Below are positions 35,525 to 46,512 of a DNA stretch of 64,000 nucleotides, piece after piece. Below the pieces are notes generated by a model that saw nothing but the letters and a program-made list of their open reading frames with translations, made no database searches and had not been told where the DNA came from. Numbering within the stretch: the stretch's first letter is position 1; every line of letters begins with the position of its first letter. Position numbers and translations under genes: made by a program. Source of the DNA: Glebionis coronaria. Lineage: Eukaryota > Streptophyta > Magnoliopsida > Asterales > Asteraceae. The DNA lies in NCBI GenBank assembly GCA_025667525.1, contig CM046878.1, forward strand, positions 394,014,974 through 394,078,973, in the 5' to 3' direction.

Positions 35525-37565
35525 TGATAACTAAGGATTTAGTTATAAAAATTGTTCGTTGTACTCGGTCTAATTGAATTGAAAAAGGAGTTTAGTGTGC
35601 GACTCAGTCGTTCTTTGGTGAAACAAAAGTTGTGTCGTTGTAGTATTTAAAATAAAAGTGCAAAAACAATTAAAGTAAAAGCGCAGTAATGTAAATCTAG
35701 GTCTAATTAAAATAAAACGCAAGTATTTAAAAGCGAGGCTAAAATTAAAAGCACTAAAAGTAAATAACGTAAACTTAAAACTAACTAAGGCAAACTTAAA
35801 ACGCAACTAAAACTAAACCTTAAACTAAGGCAAGGCTAAAATAAATCTAAGGCAATTAAACTTAAAGTGCGAGTAAGGAAAAAGGCGGGAAAAATAAAGT
35901 TCGAAATTAAAAGCAGAAAATTAAAAACTGAAATTAAAGAAACTGAAAATCAACTTTATTCGGAATAAATCCCTATCCGGAATAAACCCTTATTCGGAAT
36001 AAGCTCCCTACCCGGAATATTGTCACCTATCCGGAATAAGTCCCCTATGCGGAATATATCCCTATTAGAAATATCCAGGCTATTCGGAATAACAGTCCTA
36101 TGCGGAATAACTTCCTATTCGGAATAATTGGCCTATTCTGAATAATTTCCCTATTCTGAATAATTTGCCTATTCTGAATAATTGGTCTATTCTGAATAAT
36201 TTACCTATTCTGAATAATTGCCTATTCTGAATATTTTCCCTATTCTGAATAATTTCCCTATTCTGAATAATTTCCCTATTCTGAATAATTGCCTATTCTG
36301 AATAATTTCCATATTCTGAATAATTGCCTATTCTGAATAATTGGCCTATTCTGAATAATTGGCCTATTCTGAATAATTGCCTATTCTGAATAATTTCCCT
36401 ATTCTGAATAATTGTCTATTCTGAATAATTGCCTATTCTGAATAATTTGCCTATTCTGAATAATTGCCTATTGTAAATAATTTCCCTATTATAAATAATT
36501 TGCCTATTCTGAATAATTTCCTATTCTGAATAATTTGCCTATTCTGAATATATGCCTATTCTGAATAATTGGCCTATTCTGAATAATTGCCTATTCTGAA
36601 TAATTGGGAAGTTCAGAACCTGCAAACAAACACCCCGAAGAACATGGAACAAGAAAAAGATACGATCTAGATAAAAATTAAGCAAAATCAACCACAAATT
36701 TAAATCAAACTATTAAATAAACATCTAGTAATCATAAACAATCAATCCAAAACAATCAAACTCACAAAACTAAACAAGATAATCAAAACCCACTTTGATC
36801 AAAATAAGAACATAAGAACATGAACATGAACATAAACAATAAAAATCAAAGATTAAGAAAGGTAGAATGAGAGATGAACAATAAAGATAAAGATTAACAA
36901 GTATTAAAAGAAAAACTTACTTGAAATTAAATGGTAATTAAGGTGCAAGACAAGTATTTAAATTTGACAAGTATTTAAATGACAAGGTAATTAAAAGTGG
37001 AAGAAATAATTGTCACTATTAGCCAACAAAATGAAAATGATTAAGAACTAATCTATATATAGGGGAGGATTAAGGAATGCTTAGGAAGCTTCCTCCCCTC
37101 TTTCCTTTTCTCTTAATTGCATCATTAGGCCCTTCCTTCTTAATCTCTTTGTTAATTGCACCATTAGTCCTTAAGCCTTTAAATCTTCTTTAATCTTGGA
37201 CTTTTAATTACTTTTGGCTCGGGATTTCTTTGAACTCGTCTTTTAATTCTTCAATAAATTAGACTTGAGTTTTTCGGCTTTTGATAAACTTCCGTCTTTT
37301 GACTTTTTCTTCGATAAATCTTCAGAATTGGTCTTGGACTTCTGTTCTTTTTCCACTCTTGACTTCTTGACTTCGTCTTTCATCTTTTTCTTCAATAAAA
37401 GCCCGTGAATGCCGTGTTTTCTCCACTTTTCACCTTTTCATCCTAAATCACAACAAAAACACAAACCACACATAATTGCGACATAAAAGACATAAAATAC
37501 ACGTTTTGGCTCGGTTATTATTGTAATTAAGTGGTAAAAAGGATGGTGTTTACACACCTATCAAA
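35525..37565 (-). mobile_element. A2 3' LTR
   Basis: The 2041-bp LTR starts TGATAGGTGTG and ends TTAGTTATCA on the minus strand. A TATA box (ATATATAG, complement of 37053-37062) lies about 0.5 kb in. Downstream of it comes a long array of TTCCG/TTCAG short repeats (35955-36605). The polypurine tract is at its outer side (37566-37580), which shows that this is the 3' LTR of a minus-strand element. Confidence 0.92.
35955..36605 (-). repeat. TTCCGAATAGG / TTCAGAATAGG repeat array in A2 LTR
   Basis: On the minus strand some 28 units of ATTATTCAGAATAGGCA (16-18 bp) are followed by about 12 more diverged units of TTATTCCGGATAGGG type. Spacing is regular in the first part and loose in the second. 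A second copy of the same array lies inverted at 44180-44680. Confidence 0.93.
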
Positions 37566-37580
37566 TCCCCTACACTTGAC
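37566..37580 (-). other. A2 polypurine tract
   Basis: The minus strand reads AAGTGTAGGGGATT immediately before the LTR start TGATAGG. Confidence 0.8.
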
Positions 37581-37787
37581 CATTGCAATGTCCTCATGCA
37601 ATGCATTAGTTACAAAGCATGTTTACATTTTTCATCATAACCAATCCACATTGGCCTTTATTAAAGAGATAGAAAACTATAAACATTCAAAGTAAAGAAA
37701 TCAAAAGCATACCTTGGATTTTGGAAATGTCATGAATAATCATCATCCTCAAGTTTTCACTTTCTCCAAACCAAGCTTAAAAACGTG
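37581..37787 (-). other. A2 3' untranslated region, left part
   Basis: Non-coding sequence between the polypurine tract and the solo LTR. The plus strand reads similarly to 52495-52740 near A1's inverted tail (phrases CAATG, CATGCAATGC), so Athila-type 3' regions share this layout. Confidence 0.6.
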
Positions 37788-37792
37788 ATCAT

Positions 37793-39448
37793 TGATAGGT
37801 GTGTAAACACCGATCCTTTTACCACTTAATTCTGGCTAAAACGAGACCAAAACACGTATTTAATATCATTTGTTTGGAATTATGCGTTGTTTTTGTGTTT
37901 ATTGTGTTTTCAGAGCCAACCGGATGGATAATGGAGAAAACATGGGATTGCACGGGATTTATCGAAGAAAAAGACTCAAGATGAAGTCTATTGTCCAAGA
38001 GATGCAAAAGATTTGAAGTCACTGGGCCTATTCGAAGATTTATCGAAGAAAAGGACCAAAGATGGAAGATTTACAAAAGTCGAAGAAACTCAAGTCTATT
38101 AAACGAAGAAATTAAAAGACGAGTTGAATTTAATCGACGACAAATCCCGAATCAGAATCGAAAACGTCAACTTTTCTGAAAAGACTAGAAGACAAGAAGA
38201 ACGGGAGAAAGCCCACTCACCAACCAAAGGGGACACCTATAAAAGGAATCCCCCTCACACTTATCATTCAGTTTTAGTTTTTCTCTCCTTCTTTTTCTCC
38301 CTTTCTGTTCGTAGCATCACCAACACCACTAGGGTGTTTGGTGATTTTGATCTTTGTTTTTCAAATCTTGTAATTTTAATCTTTGTTTTATTTTGTTCAA
38401 CATTAATCATCAATACAAGTTCTTGTTTAATCTTTCCATTTCATCTTGTTCATCATCATCTTTCATTTCAAGTTCTTAAGTTCTTATTTGGTTGAGTTTT
38501 GATTTTAAAAAGTTGTTGAATTTGCGTTTTTATTGATGGGATTTGTAGTTTATGGTTAGTAGATGCTTAGTGATTAGTTTATTTAAGTTTTTGGTGAGAA
38601 ACTTGGTGATTTTTGGATCAAAATCGTACTCCCCTGTTTTTTCTGAAGTTACTGTTCTTGAGTTCCCAGACTTCCGGATGAACCAAATCTTCCGGATGAA
38701 CATAAAGTTCCGGATAAACATAAACTTCCGGATGAACAAAAGTTCCGAATGAGTTTCAAATCTTCCGAATAAATTTCCTTTCAAAAGTTCCGAGTCAATT
38801 TTAGAAGTTCCGAATGAGCAAAAGTTCCGGATGAACCAAATCTTCCGAATGAGCAAAAGTTCCGGATAAACATTATTTCCAAAAGTTCCGAATGAATGTT
38901 TGTTTTTAAAGTTCCGAATGAATTTATGTTAAAAATTTCCGAATCAATTTTTAAAACTTCCGAATGAACCAGAAGTTCCGGATGAGCAAATAGTTCCGGA
39001 TGAACCCAAACTTCCGAATGAGTACAAAGTACCGGATGAACCCAAACTTCCGAATGAGTCTCAAAAGTTCCGAATCAGTTGATAGTTCCGAATAAACTTC
39101 CGACTCAAAGTTCCGGATAAAGTTCAGAATAAACTTCCGGATCAATAGTTCTGAATCAAGGTACTTCCGAATCAATTTTTTTCTGATTATTTTTTAAGTG
39201 TTACTGTTTCTTTATCATTACTGTTTCTTCATTTTTATTTCATATTTTAATTCTACTTTTTTATTAACTGTTATTAATATAATTGCCTTTAAATTTAAGT
39301 CTACAATTTAGTGCATTTAAACATTCAGTAGAATAGAAAACCAATTCCCTTTTTTAGTAACCAAGAACAATCATTCCACTTAGAACCAAGATCAATTCGA
39401 GAGGATATCGAGAATTTAAGAAGAACCCATTGAAAATCACTAATATCA
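37793..39448 (+). mobile_element. Solo LTR, Athila-like, nested in A2
   Basis: The 1656-bp unit starts TGATAGGTGTGTAAACACC, like the A2 LTR, and ends CACTAATATCA. A 5-bp duplication ATCAT lies on both sides (37788-37792 and 39449-39453). The sequence across the site matches the uninterrupted Athila tail near 52725-52760. It carries a TATA box (TATAAAA, 38238-38244) and a TTCCGGATGAAC array (38675-39180). No primer site, coding region or second LTR is attached, so it formed by recombination between two LTRs. It is related to A2 but clearly diverged. Confidence 0.9.
38675..39180 (+). repeat. TTCCGGATGAAC / TTCCGAATCAA array in solo LTR
   Basis: About 28 copies of TTCCGGATGAAC, TTCCGGATAAAC, TTCCGAATGAG and TTCCGAATCAAT are spaced 14-25 bp apart, nearly all in the sense orientation of the LTR and about 430 bp after its TATA box. 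Frames in this stretch are repeat artefacts. Confidence 0.92.
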
Positions 39449-39453
39449 ATCAT

Positions 39454-41241
39454 TGTTATTATAAGTTAGTAAACTAACACGAACTCATGTGGGCCAATTA
39501 TTCACTTAGACTCCCTTATTCCTAGGTGTATCTCTTATATTTTATTATTGTCTTGAATGATCCAAAGGATGCATTGTTTTACTTATTTCGATAGTTATTT
39601 AGGCCTAAAATAAAGTGAACGATTTAATCAATAGTTAGATAAAGGACAAAATCTTTTAAAAATGCTTCTCGGGACCTCATAAAGTTCATATCTTGGCATA
39701 ACTCGCTTCGCGATTTGAGACATTTCTCGGACCGATATTTGGCAGCGACTTCATACTTCAAACCTTGAGAGACGTTCATGAAATTATGGTCTTCTCATCA
39801 TAATGGAATTTCTTCACTTGAAGTTTTGAGAGATTAATACTTGGACCACGACTTCTTCATTTTTCTCCAATCTTTATTTTGCACTTTGATATACAACGAT
39901 CCGCCTCTGGATCTATTTATCCTCATACCTTGCTAGGGTCTTTTCGGATACACTTCTCCATGACTTTTGGGGAGTTTTTGCTTTTCGTCGTGTATCTCGA
40001 TCCTTCATATTGATTTTCGATAAATGATTCTTCACATCACTTTGGATCTTTAGGAACAAAATATAGCCCTCATGTCTTGTTAAGACCTTTTTGGACTCGC
40101 CAATATTCGCATCCCACTTCAATAAGTTATGCCTTGGCTATGAACTCTAATCCATACCGAGCAACTTTTAAACGATCTTGGGCTAGAAGCTAAGTAACTT
40201 TTCAAATCGTACAACCTTATTTATTGCAGATAAATTATTAGCAAGCGATGAGAGAATAGGCTCATAATTAACTCACATAAATTCCCGAAAGAATACCGAA
40301 CTTATAATTGGCTCTATCATCTCTCGTTCTCCACAGTTTAAAATCTCAAGGAATGAGACTCGTGGATGCTTAGCCTATTAAATCAAAGTTTTGGGTTTTC
40401 GAGTCGCCTATAGGATCTTGTAAATTCTTAGATTCTTTCAAGTTTAGAAATCGCGTTTTCAAGTTCCCTTGATAAACGACTCTCTAGGATCAATTATAGG
40501 AACTTGCAAAAAGTTCTTGTTCTTAACCCGGGAGAGTTAAGACTTTTGCGTTTTATAGCTCCCTATATAAAAGCCTAGCAAAACTTGACTTAAACAAGTT
40601 AAGGATACTAGCTAGAGTAACTTAGACAAGTAAACTCGGGTTGAGTCAAAAGATTCACAATGTTTGAAAATTAAAACCACTTTATTAAACATTTATTCTA
40701 GCAAAGAAAGAAAATAACTATACAAAGGGAAAAACTAATAGGCCAAAATAGATCAAAAATTTTGAAAAATGTCGAAAAATTGATTTTCCGGTTAAAATGA
40801 GGACAAATACAAGGAAAAGGCCACTTAACTTCGATAGAAGTCCCCCTACACTTAATATAAACATTGTCCTCAATGTTTAAGCATGTGGGAGTAAACTCCC
40901 CTACACTTAGGACATTGTGCACTTTGTTTAAATCTCGCTAAGGAAAGGACAACTAAAGAGATTCCTATTTTAATATTGAGAAAATATAAAATAGTGAATC
41001 GAAAAGAGTTTAGGATATAACCGGGAAGAAGTGAACACGGAATCACGGGTCGTCAAGAATCATCAAGAGTGGATCATTGAGCGCTCGAATCCCTGATTAA
41101 GAGAGCAGAGGAAATAGAAAACACCAACGGGTCTCCCCTACACTTAGGATAAAGAAAGCGAAAAGATAGATACATGGATTTCCTCCCAAGAAGCGCTTGA
41201 TTTTTGATAACCGAGTCGTGAGCCTGACTTGACCTTGATCA
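39454..41241 (-). other. A2 3' untranslated region, right part
   Basis: About 1.8 kb between the gag-protease stop and the solo LTR. It has no frame over 75 codons. Parts resemble the A1 tail at 52740-52900 (TTGTTATTATAAGTTAGTAA, then CTTATTCCTA and TCTCTTATATTTTATT). Phrases like TCTCCCCTACACTTAGGAT near 41135 and 40895 repeat the purine-tract-like sequence on the minus strand. RT and integrase, which should be here, are absent. Confidence 0.65.
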
Positions 41242-44175
41242 TCATAGGAAGAAGCATGAAACATATCCACCAGGATCAAAGACATAGTTTTCGTCCATCA
41301 AATAGCAGAGGCTTAAGGCGAACAAGGCAAGCCAAAGAAGAGTAGGCAAGGTTCCCTTAAGCAACGATGGAGCACGGTGGAAGCAAGGGTGAAGTGGTGC
41401 AAGCATATTTCCATAAGTTCCAAAAATGTTTCCTTTTATTTCATCAGGTGGATACTGAGATGGCTGTAGAATATCGATACCGGGGTCGAACACCTTTTCC
41501 TTTAAGGGAAAATAGCACTCAGGCTCAGCAGAGTGTGAAGAAGATCCGCGAAGAAGCACAACCTCGTCCTCAGAAGGGGGATAAAGAGGTGTTAACTCAT
41601 ACGTGCTGCGGATATTGGTGTCGACCGGTTTCTTCTCCTTTGGAAGAATGTTCTTCAAATCCAAAGTAGGATCAAGACGATAATCTTCAAAATCATAAGG
41701 AGGAGCATCACTCTCATGAGGGAAGTATGTATTGAGAAATGCAGAGAAGTCTTCCTCAAATGAGTAATCGTCCAAAGTAGGATCGAGTGATGTAAGCGGA
41801 GGATCTTCATCATGTGAAGAATCTCTCGAAAGAGTATCGGCCTCATCGAAATCATCATACGTGGGCAGATCGGGATACTCGGAGGTAAAGTCATCATAAT
41901 CATCCGAATCTGAGCTAGAATCATCATCATAAGCATCAAAGACCGGTGGAGAATCAAAAATGGGAGAAGCGTCCAAATTGGATAGAGAATCATCCACATC
42001 ATCTTGAAAAAGTGGATTATCAATGCAAGAGTCGAATAGAGGATTGTTGTAGATGGTAAAATCATCGAGCACATTAATCATATTCACTGATTCGCGGCCT
42101 CCAAAGGATTTGTTTGTAAGCTTCCCCATTTTAAAAACTTGTGAATCATTCCCGACTCTTAAGATTAACTCACCTTCGACAACATCAACTAGAGCTCGTC
42201 CGGTTCTCAAGAATGGCCGACCGAGTATTAAACGAATACGAGGTTCCATTTCATAATCAACAACGACAAAATCGATCGGGAAAGTAAATGTGCCAACTTT
42301 AATGAACACATCTTCGGCTATACCAACGGGGTAAGCGAGAGTGCGATTTGCAAGTTCGAGAGTCATCTTCGTTGGAGTGAGGTCGGGTAATGATAGTGTT
42401 TTCCAAACACTCAAAGGCATAAGATTAATACTGGCCCCGAGATCAGCAAGGGCAGTAAATTCTTCAGTTTTGTTGAAAACGCAAGGCAACACAAAACGAC
42501 CGGGATCTCCAAGCCTTTCCGGAAGTTCTTTAAGAATAACTGCAGAGCAGTTTTCATTTAAGCGCGTGTTGGAGAGCTCAATCAGCTTCTCCTTCTTGTT
42601 AAGCAATTCCTTAAATGCTTTAACAAATTTGGGCATGTGGACAAGTGCTTCAAGAAAGCTAATGTTGAAGTTCATTTGAGAGATCATCTTCACATAGCGC
42701 GACACTTCAGAGTCATCCTTGGTTAGCATTTTGGTCTTGCCTAAACGAGAAGGATAAGGGATATTGGGTTTGGGTGGTGAAGGTGCAGGTGAAGCAGGTA
42801 AAGGTTGAGATGTTGAAGGGTCCTTCCTAGGTACATCGTCATGACGAGGCGGAGAGTGTGATGGTGCACTACTACTAGGTGTAGGAGGAGTAGGGATAAA
42901 TGGTGGTGGAGGAGGTGTAGATGATGGGGGCGGGATCGGTGGATCGACAATGGTAATTCCACTACGAGTAGTAATAGCACTCACATTTGCTCGCGGATTG
43001 GTGACGGTGTTTGAAGGTAGAGAACTCGAAGAAGAAGGTTGAGCGGCGGACAAGAAACTAGCAAGCATATTCTTCAAATCATTTGTTTGATTGTTGAAGG
43101 ATGATTGAATATTATCTCGAAGCTCGGATCTTATCTCATTTCTTTGCTTGGTAATATCTCCTTTAAGATTGATAATTTGGCTCTGCAGATTCTTGATTTG
43201 CTCACCTTGGGTTCTCATGATGGCTTCAACATCGGGGTTAATGGGTAGGTTTTGTTGAGCGGGTGGGTGATAAGGATTAGAAGCTCTTGGTGGGATTTGG
43301 TTGCTTCTATTGTAGTTGTTGGCGGGGTTTTGGTTTTGAGGAGAAAAACCGGGTGAAAGGTAATTGTTGGACCGGTAACTCAGCAAATTTCTATCCCCTT
43401 GTGGTCGAGCTTGGTAATTTTCCGGTGAATAATTACCATAAGCTGCATACACATTTTCCAGATTTCCTTGTGTCGAAGGACAATCGGTGTATGAGTGAGG
43501 ACCGCCGCATGTTTCACAAGGATTGGCAACCGCTTTCACTTGTTGTTGTTGTTGGTTTGAAGCGAGAAGCGTGATACTTTTGCTCATTTCAGTCATCATG
43601 CGGGTGAGTTCGGTCATATCAGGGTTTGCTGAAGTGGAAGAAACATTGACTCTCGGGTTGTTCCTTGAAGAAGCGGAGGAATCCCAGTTTTTATGATGAG
43701 TAGTCATGTTCTCAATAAGCTCTCCACACTCCTCGGGTCTCCTTTTCATAAATGAGCCACCGGCGGCTACATTAATCGTATCACGATCACGAAAAGTCAA
43801 ACCGTTGTAGAAAGTATCAATTAAGGTCACAGGGAGCATGTTGTGGTTTGGACAACGATCAATCAAGACATTATATCTTTCCCAAGCATCAAAAAGAGAT
43901 TCATCGGGTTCTTGCATGAAACCGCTGATTTGATTGCGAAGGCTAGTGACCATGGATGGTGGAAAGTAGCGCGACAAAAAGCGTTGAGTCATGTCATCCC
44001 AAGTATGAATAGAATTCTTTGGGAGACGATCAAACCATTTCTCGGCATGATGCGATAAAGTATGTGGGAAGATTTGTAGGCGAAGAACATCCATTGTGGC
44101 ACCAGGCAACTTCATGCTTTGGGTGATTGTAATGAACTTGTCGGGGTGTTTGTTTGCAGGTTCTGAACTTCCCAA
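41242..44175 (-). CDS. A2 gag-protease, intact 977-codon frame, Athila-like
   Basis: The frame opens at TTG right after a TAA; its first ATG is codon 21. Residues 12-165 are the Athila-type gag (KFITITQSMK, WFDRLPKNSIHTW, RYFPPSMVTSLRNQI, DRCPNHNMLPV, FYNGLTFRDRDTIN, MKRRPEEC). A CCHC-type knuckle CETCGGPHSYTDC is at 220-232. A proline- and serine-rich linker (380-475) comes before the retropepsin-like protease at about 573-675 (ALADLGASINLMP, LILGRPFLRT), with DLG at 578-580. The tail (about 700-870) is strongly acidic, and residues 943-959 form a hydrophobic stretch fit for one membrane helix. Pol is absent. The first 11 or so codons come from inverted LTR sequence, so the natural gag N-terminus is lost and the true start is uncertain. 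Confidence 0.9.
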   Translation of the reverse strand: MGSSEPANKHPDKFITITQSMKLPGATMDVLRLQIFPHTLSHHAEKWFDRLPKNSIHTWDDMTQRFLSRYFPPSMVTSLRNQISGFMQEPDESLFDAWERYNVLIDRCPNHNMLPVTLIDTFYNGLTFRDRDTINVAAGGSFMKRRPEECGELIENMTTHHKNWDSSASSRNNPRVNVSSTSANPDMTELTRMMTEMSKSITLLASNQQQQQVKAVANPCETCGGPHSYTDCPSTQGNLENVYAAYGNYSPENYQARPQGDRNLLSYRSNNYLSPGFSPQNQNPANNYNRSNQIPPRASNPYHPPAQQNLPINPDVEAIMRTQGEQIKNLQSQIINLKGDITKQRNEIRSELRDNIQSSFNNQTNDLKNMLASFLSAAQPSSSSSLPSNTVTNPRANVSAITTRSGITIVDPPIPPPSSTPPPPPFIPTPPTPSSSAPSHSPPRHDDVPRKDPSTSQPLPASPAPSPPKPNIPYPSRLGKTKMLTKDDSEVSRYVKMISQMNFNISFLEALVHMPKFVKAFKELLNKKEKLIELSNTRLNENCSAVILKELPERLGDPGRFVLPCVFNKTEEFTALADLGASINLMPLSVWKTLSLPDLTPTKMTLELANRTLAYPVGIAEDVFIKVGTFTFPIDFVVVDYEMEPRIRLILGRPFLRTGRALVDVVEGELILRVGNDSQVFKMGKLTNKSFGGRESVNMINVLDDFTIYNNPLFDSCIDNPLFQDDVDDSLSNLDASPIFDSPPVFDAYDDDSSSDSDDYDDFTSEYPDLPTYDDFDEADTLSRDSSHDEDPPLTSLDPTLDDYSFEEDFSAFLNTYFPHESDAPPYDFEDYRLDPTLDLKNILPKEKKPVDTNIRSTYELTPLYPPSEDEVVLLRGSSSHSAEPECYFPLKEKVFDPGIDILQPSQYPPDEIKGNIFGTYGNMLAPLHPCFHRAPSLLKGTLPTLLWLALFALSLCYLMDENYVFDPGGYVSCFFL

Positions 44176-45325
44176 TTATTCAGAATAGGCAATTATTCAG
44201 AATAGGCCAATTATTCAGAATAGGCAATTATTCAGAATAGGCAAATTATTCAGAATAGGCAATTATTCAGAATAGGCAAATTATTCAGAATAGGGAAATT
44301 ATTCAGAATAGGCAATTATTCAGAATAGGCAAATTATTCATAATAGGCAATTATTCAGAATAGGCAATTATTCAGAATAGGGAAAATATTCAGAATATGC
44401 AATTATTCAGAATAGGAAAATTATTCAGAATAGACCAATTATTCAGAATAGACAAATTATTCAGAATAGGGAAATTATTCAGAATAGGCCAATTATTCCG
44501 AATAGGAAGTTATTCCGCATAGGACTGTTATTCCGAATAGCCTGGATATTCCGAATAGGGATATATTCCGCATAGGGGACTTATTCCGGATAGGTGACAA
44601 TATTCCGGGTAGGGAACTTATTCCGTATAGGGGTTTATTCCGGATAGGGATTTATTCCGAATAAAGTTGATTTTCAGTTTCTTTAATTTCAGTTTTTAAT
44701 TTTCTGCTTTTAATTTTGAACTTTATTTTTCCCGCCTTTTTCCTTACTCGCACTTTAAGTTTAATTGCCTTAGATTTATTTTAGCCTTACCTTAGTTTAA
44801 GGTTTAGTTTTAGTTGCGTTTTAAGTTTGCCTTAGTTAGTTTTAAGTTTGCGTTATTTACTTTTAGTGCCTTTTAATTTTAGCCTCGCTTTTAAATACTT
44901 GCCTTTTATTTTAATTAGACATAGATTTACATTACTGCGCTTTTACTTTAATTGCTTTTGCACTTTAATTTTAAATACTACAACGACACAACTTTTGTTT
45001 CACCAAAGAACGACTGAGTCGCACACTAAACTCCTTTTTCAATTCGATTAGACCGAGTACAACGAACAATTTTTATAACTAAAATCTTAGTTATCAAATG
45101 GCGCTGTTGCCGGCTCTTTTCGTAAAGATTAACGGTTTTCTGGGAAAGACGCGTTGCTTTTTGGGATCCGTTCACTTGTGAGCGTTATTTTTCTTGCATA
45201 AAAAATTCAAAAAATCATAAAAATTAAAAATTGATAAAAATACATAAAAATTAAAAATTTCAAAAATCCAAAAATCCAAAAAGATTTTATCTTTATTGTG
45301 TATATATATTGTCTTTGTGTTTGGT
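44164..45325 (+). other. Inverted segment of A2: LTR 3' part, primer site, leader
   Basis: In the plus direction this reads LTR repeat array (44180-44680), the LTR 3' part ending TTAGTTATCA at 45096, AA, the primer site TGGCGCTGTTGCCGG (45099-45113, tRNA-Asp type with one change), and a leader. Gag lies to its left on the opposite strand. Turning this segment round in place would give the normal order LTR, primer site, leader, gag. Both ends fall in repeat-like sequence: the phrase GGGAAGTTCAGAACCTGC occurs inverted at 44157-44175 and directly at 45557-45575. Confidence 0.85.
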
Positions 45326-46507
45326 TTCTTTATTCTGAATAATTTCCTTATTCTGAATAATTGCCTATTCTGAATAATTGTCTTTTTTGAATAATTTGCC
45401 TATTCTGAATAATTGCCTATTCTGAATAATTTCCCTATTCTGAATAATTTGCCTATTCTGAATAATTGCCTATTCTGAATAATTTGCCTATTCTGAATAA
45501 TTGCCTATTCTGAATAATTGGCCTATTCTGAATAATTGCCTATTCTGAATAATTGGGAAGTTCAGAACCTGCAAACAAACACCCCGAAGAACATGGAACA
45601 AGAAAAAGATACGATCTAGATAAAAATTAAGCAAAATCAACCACAAAATTAAATCAAACTATTAAATAAACATCTAGTAATCATAAACAATCAATCCAAA
45701 ACAATCAAACTCACAAAACTAAACAAGATAATCAAAACCCACTTTGATCAAAATAAGAACATAAGAACATGAACATAAACAATAAAAATCAAAGATTAAG
45801 AAAGGTAGAATGAGAGATGAACAATAAAGATAAAGATTAACAAGAATTAAAAGAAAAACTTACTTGAAATTAAATGGTAATTAAGGTGTAAGACAAGTAT
45901 TTAAATTTGACAAGTATTTAAATGACAAGGTAATTAAAAGTGGAAGAACTAATTATCACTATTAGCCAACAAAATGAAAATGATTAAGAATTAATCAATA
46001 TATAGGGGAGGATTAAGGAATGCTTAGGAAGCTTCCTCCCCTCTTTCCTTTTCTCTTAATTGCATCATTAGGCCCTTCCTTCTTAATCTCTTTGTTAATT
46101 GCACCATTAGTCCTTAAGCCTTTAAATCTTCTTTAATCTTGGACTTTTAATGAATTTTGGCTCGAGATTTCTTTGAACTCGTTTTTTAATTCTTCCATAA
46201 ATTAGACTTGAGTTTTTCGGCTTTTGATAAACTTCCGTCTTTTGACTTTTTCTTCGATAAATCTTCAGAATTGGTCTTGGACTTCTGTTCTTTTTCCACT
46301 CTTGACTTCTTGACTTCGTCTTTCGTCTTTTTCTTCAATAAAAGCCCGTGAATGCCGTGTTTTCTCCACTTTTCACCTTTTCGTCCTAAATCACAACAAA
46401 AACACAAACCACGCATAATTCCGACATAAAAGACATAAAATACACGTTTTGGCTCGGTTATTATTGTAATTAAGTGGTAAAAAGGATGGGTGTTTACACA
46501 CCTATCA
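45326..46507 (-). mobile_element. A2 5' LTR, 5' part
   Basis: On the minus strand this starts TGATAGGTGTGTAAACACC at 46507 and matches 36605-37565 closely, then enters the TTCAGAATAGG array (about 45335-45555) and ends at the inversion junction. Its TATA region (complement of about 46003-46012) is intact. The rest of the LTR lies inverted at 44164-45096. Confidence 0.88.
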
Positions 46508-46512
46508 GTGAG
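46508..46512. other. Target site duplication of A2, right copy
   Basis: GTGAG follows the LTR end CACACCTATCA and matches 35520-35524. Confidence 0.9.

Larger units (their letters stand above)
35525..46507 (-). mobile_element. A2, young non-autonomous Athila-like element
   Basis: This is a 10,983-bp unit on the minus strand bounded by LTRs and GTGAG. It codes for an intact gag-protease frame (41242-44175) and no RT, RNase H or integrase. Its LTR halves are nearly identical (about 98-99 percent by eye), so the insertion is recent. The 5' LTR region is rearranged: 44164-45325, containing the LTR 3' part, primer site and leader, is inverted relative to gag. A solo LTR is nested in the 3' untranslated region (37793-39448). 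The primer site is of tRNA-Asp type, as in Athila. Confidence 0.92.

Noticed and set aside
36120..36605. Regular 16-18 bp repeats that might suggest a CRISPR array
   Set aside because: There are no unique spacers of constant length, the units are degenerate and contiguous, the array lies inside a plant LTR, and there are no cas genes.
41367..43574. Plus-strand frames of up to 112 codons opposite the A2 gag-protease
   Set aside because: They are shadows of the intact minus-strand frame, which has all the family motifs.
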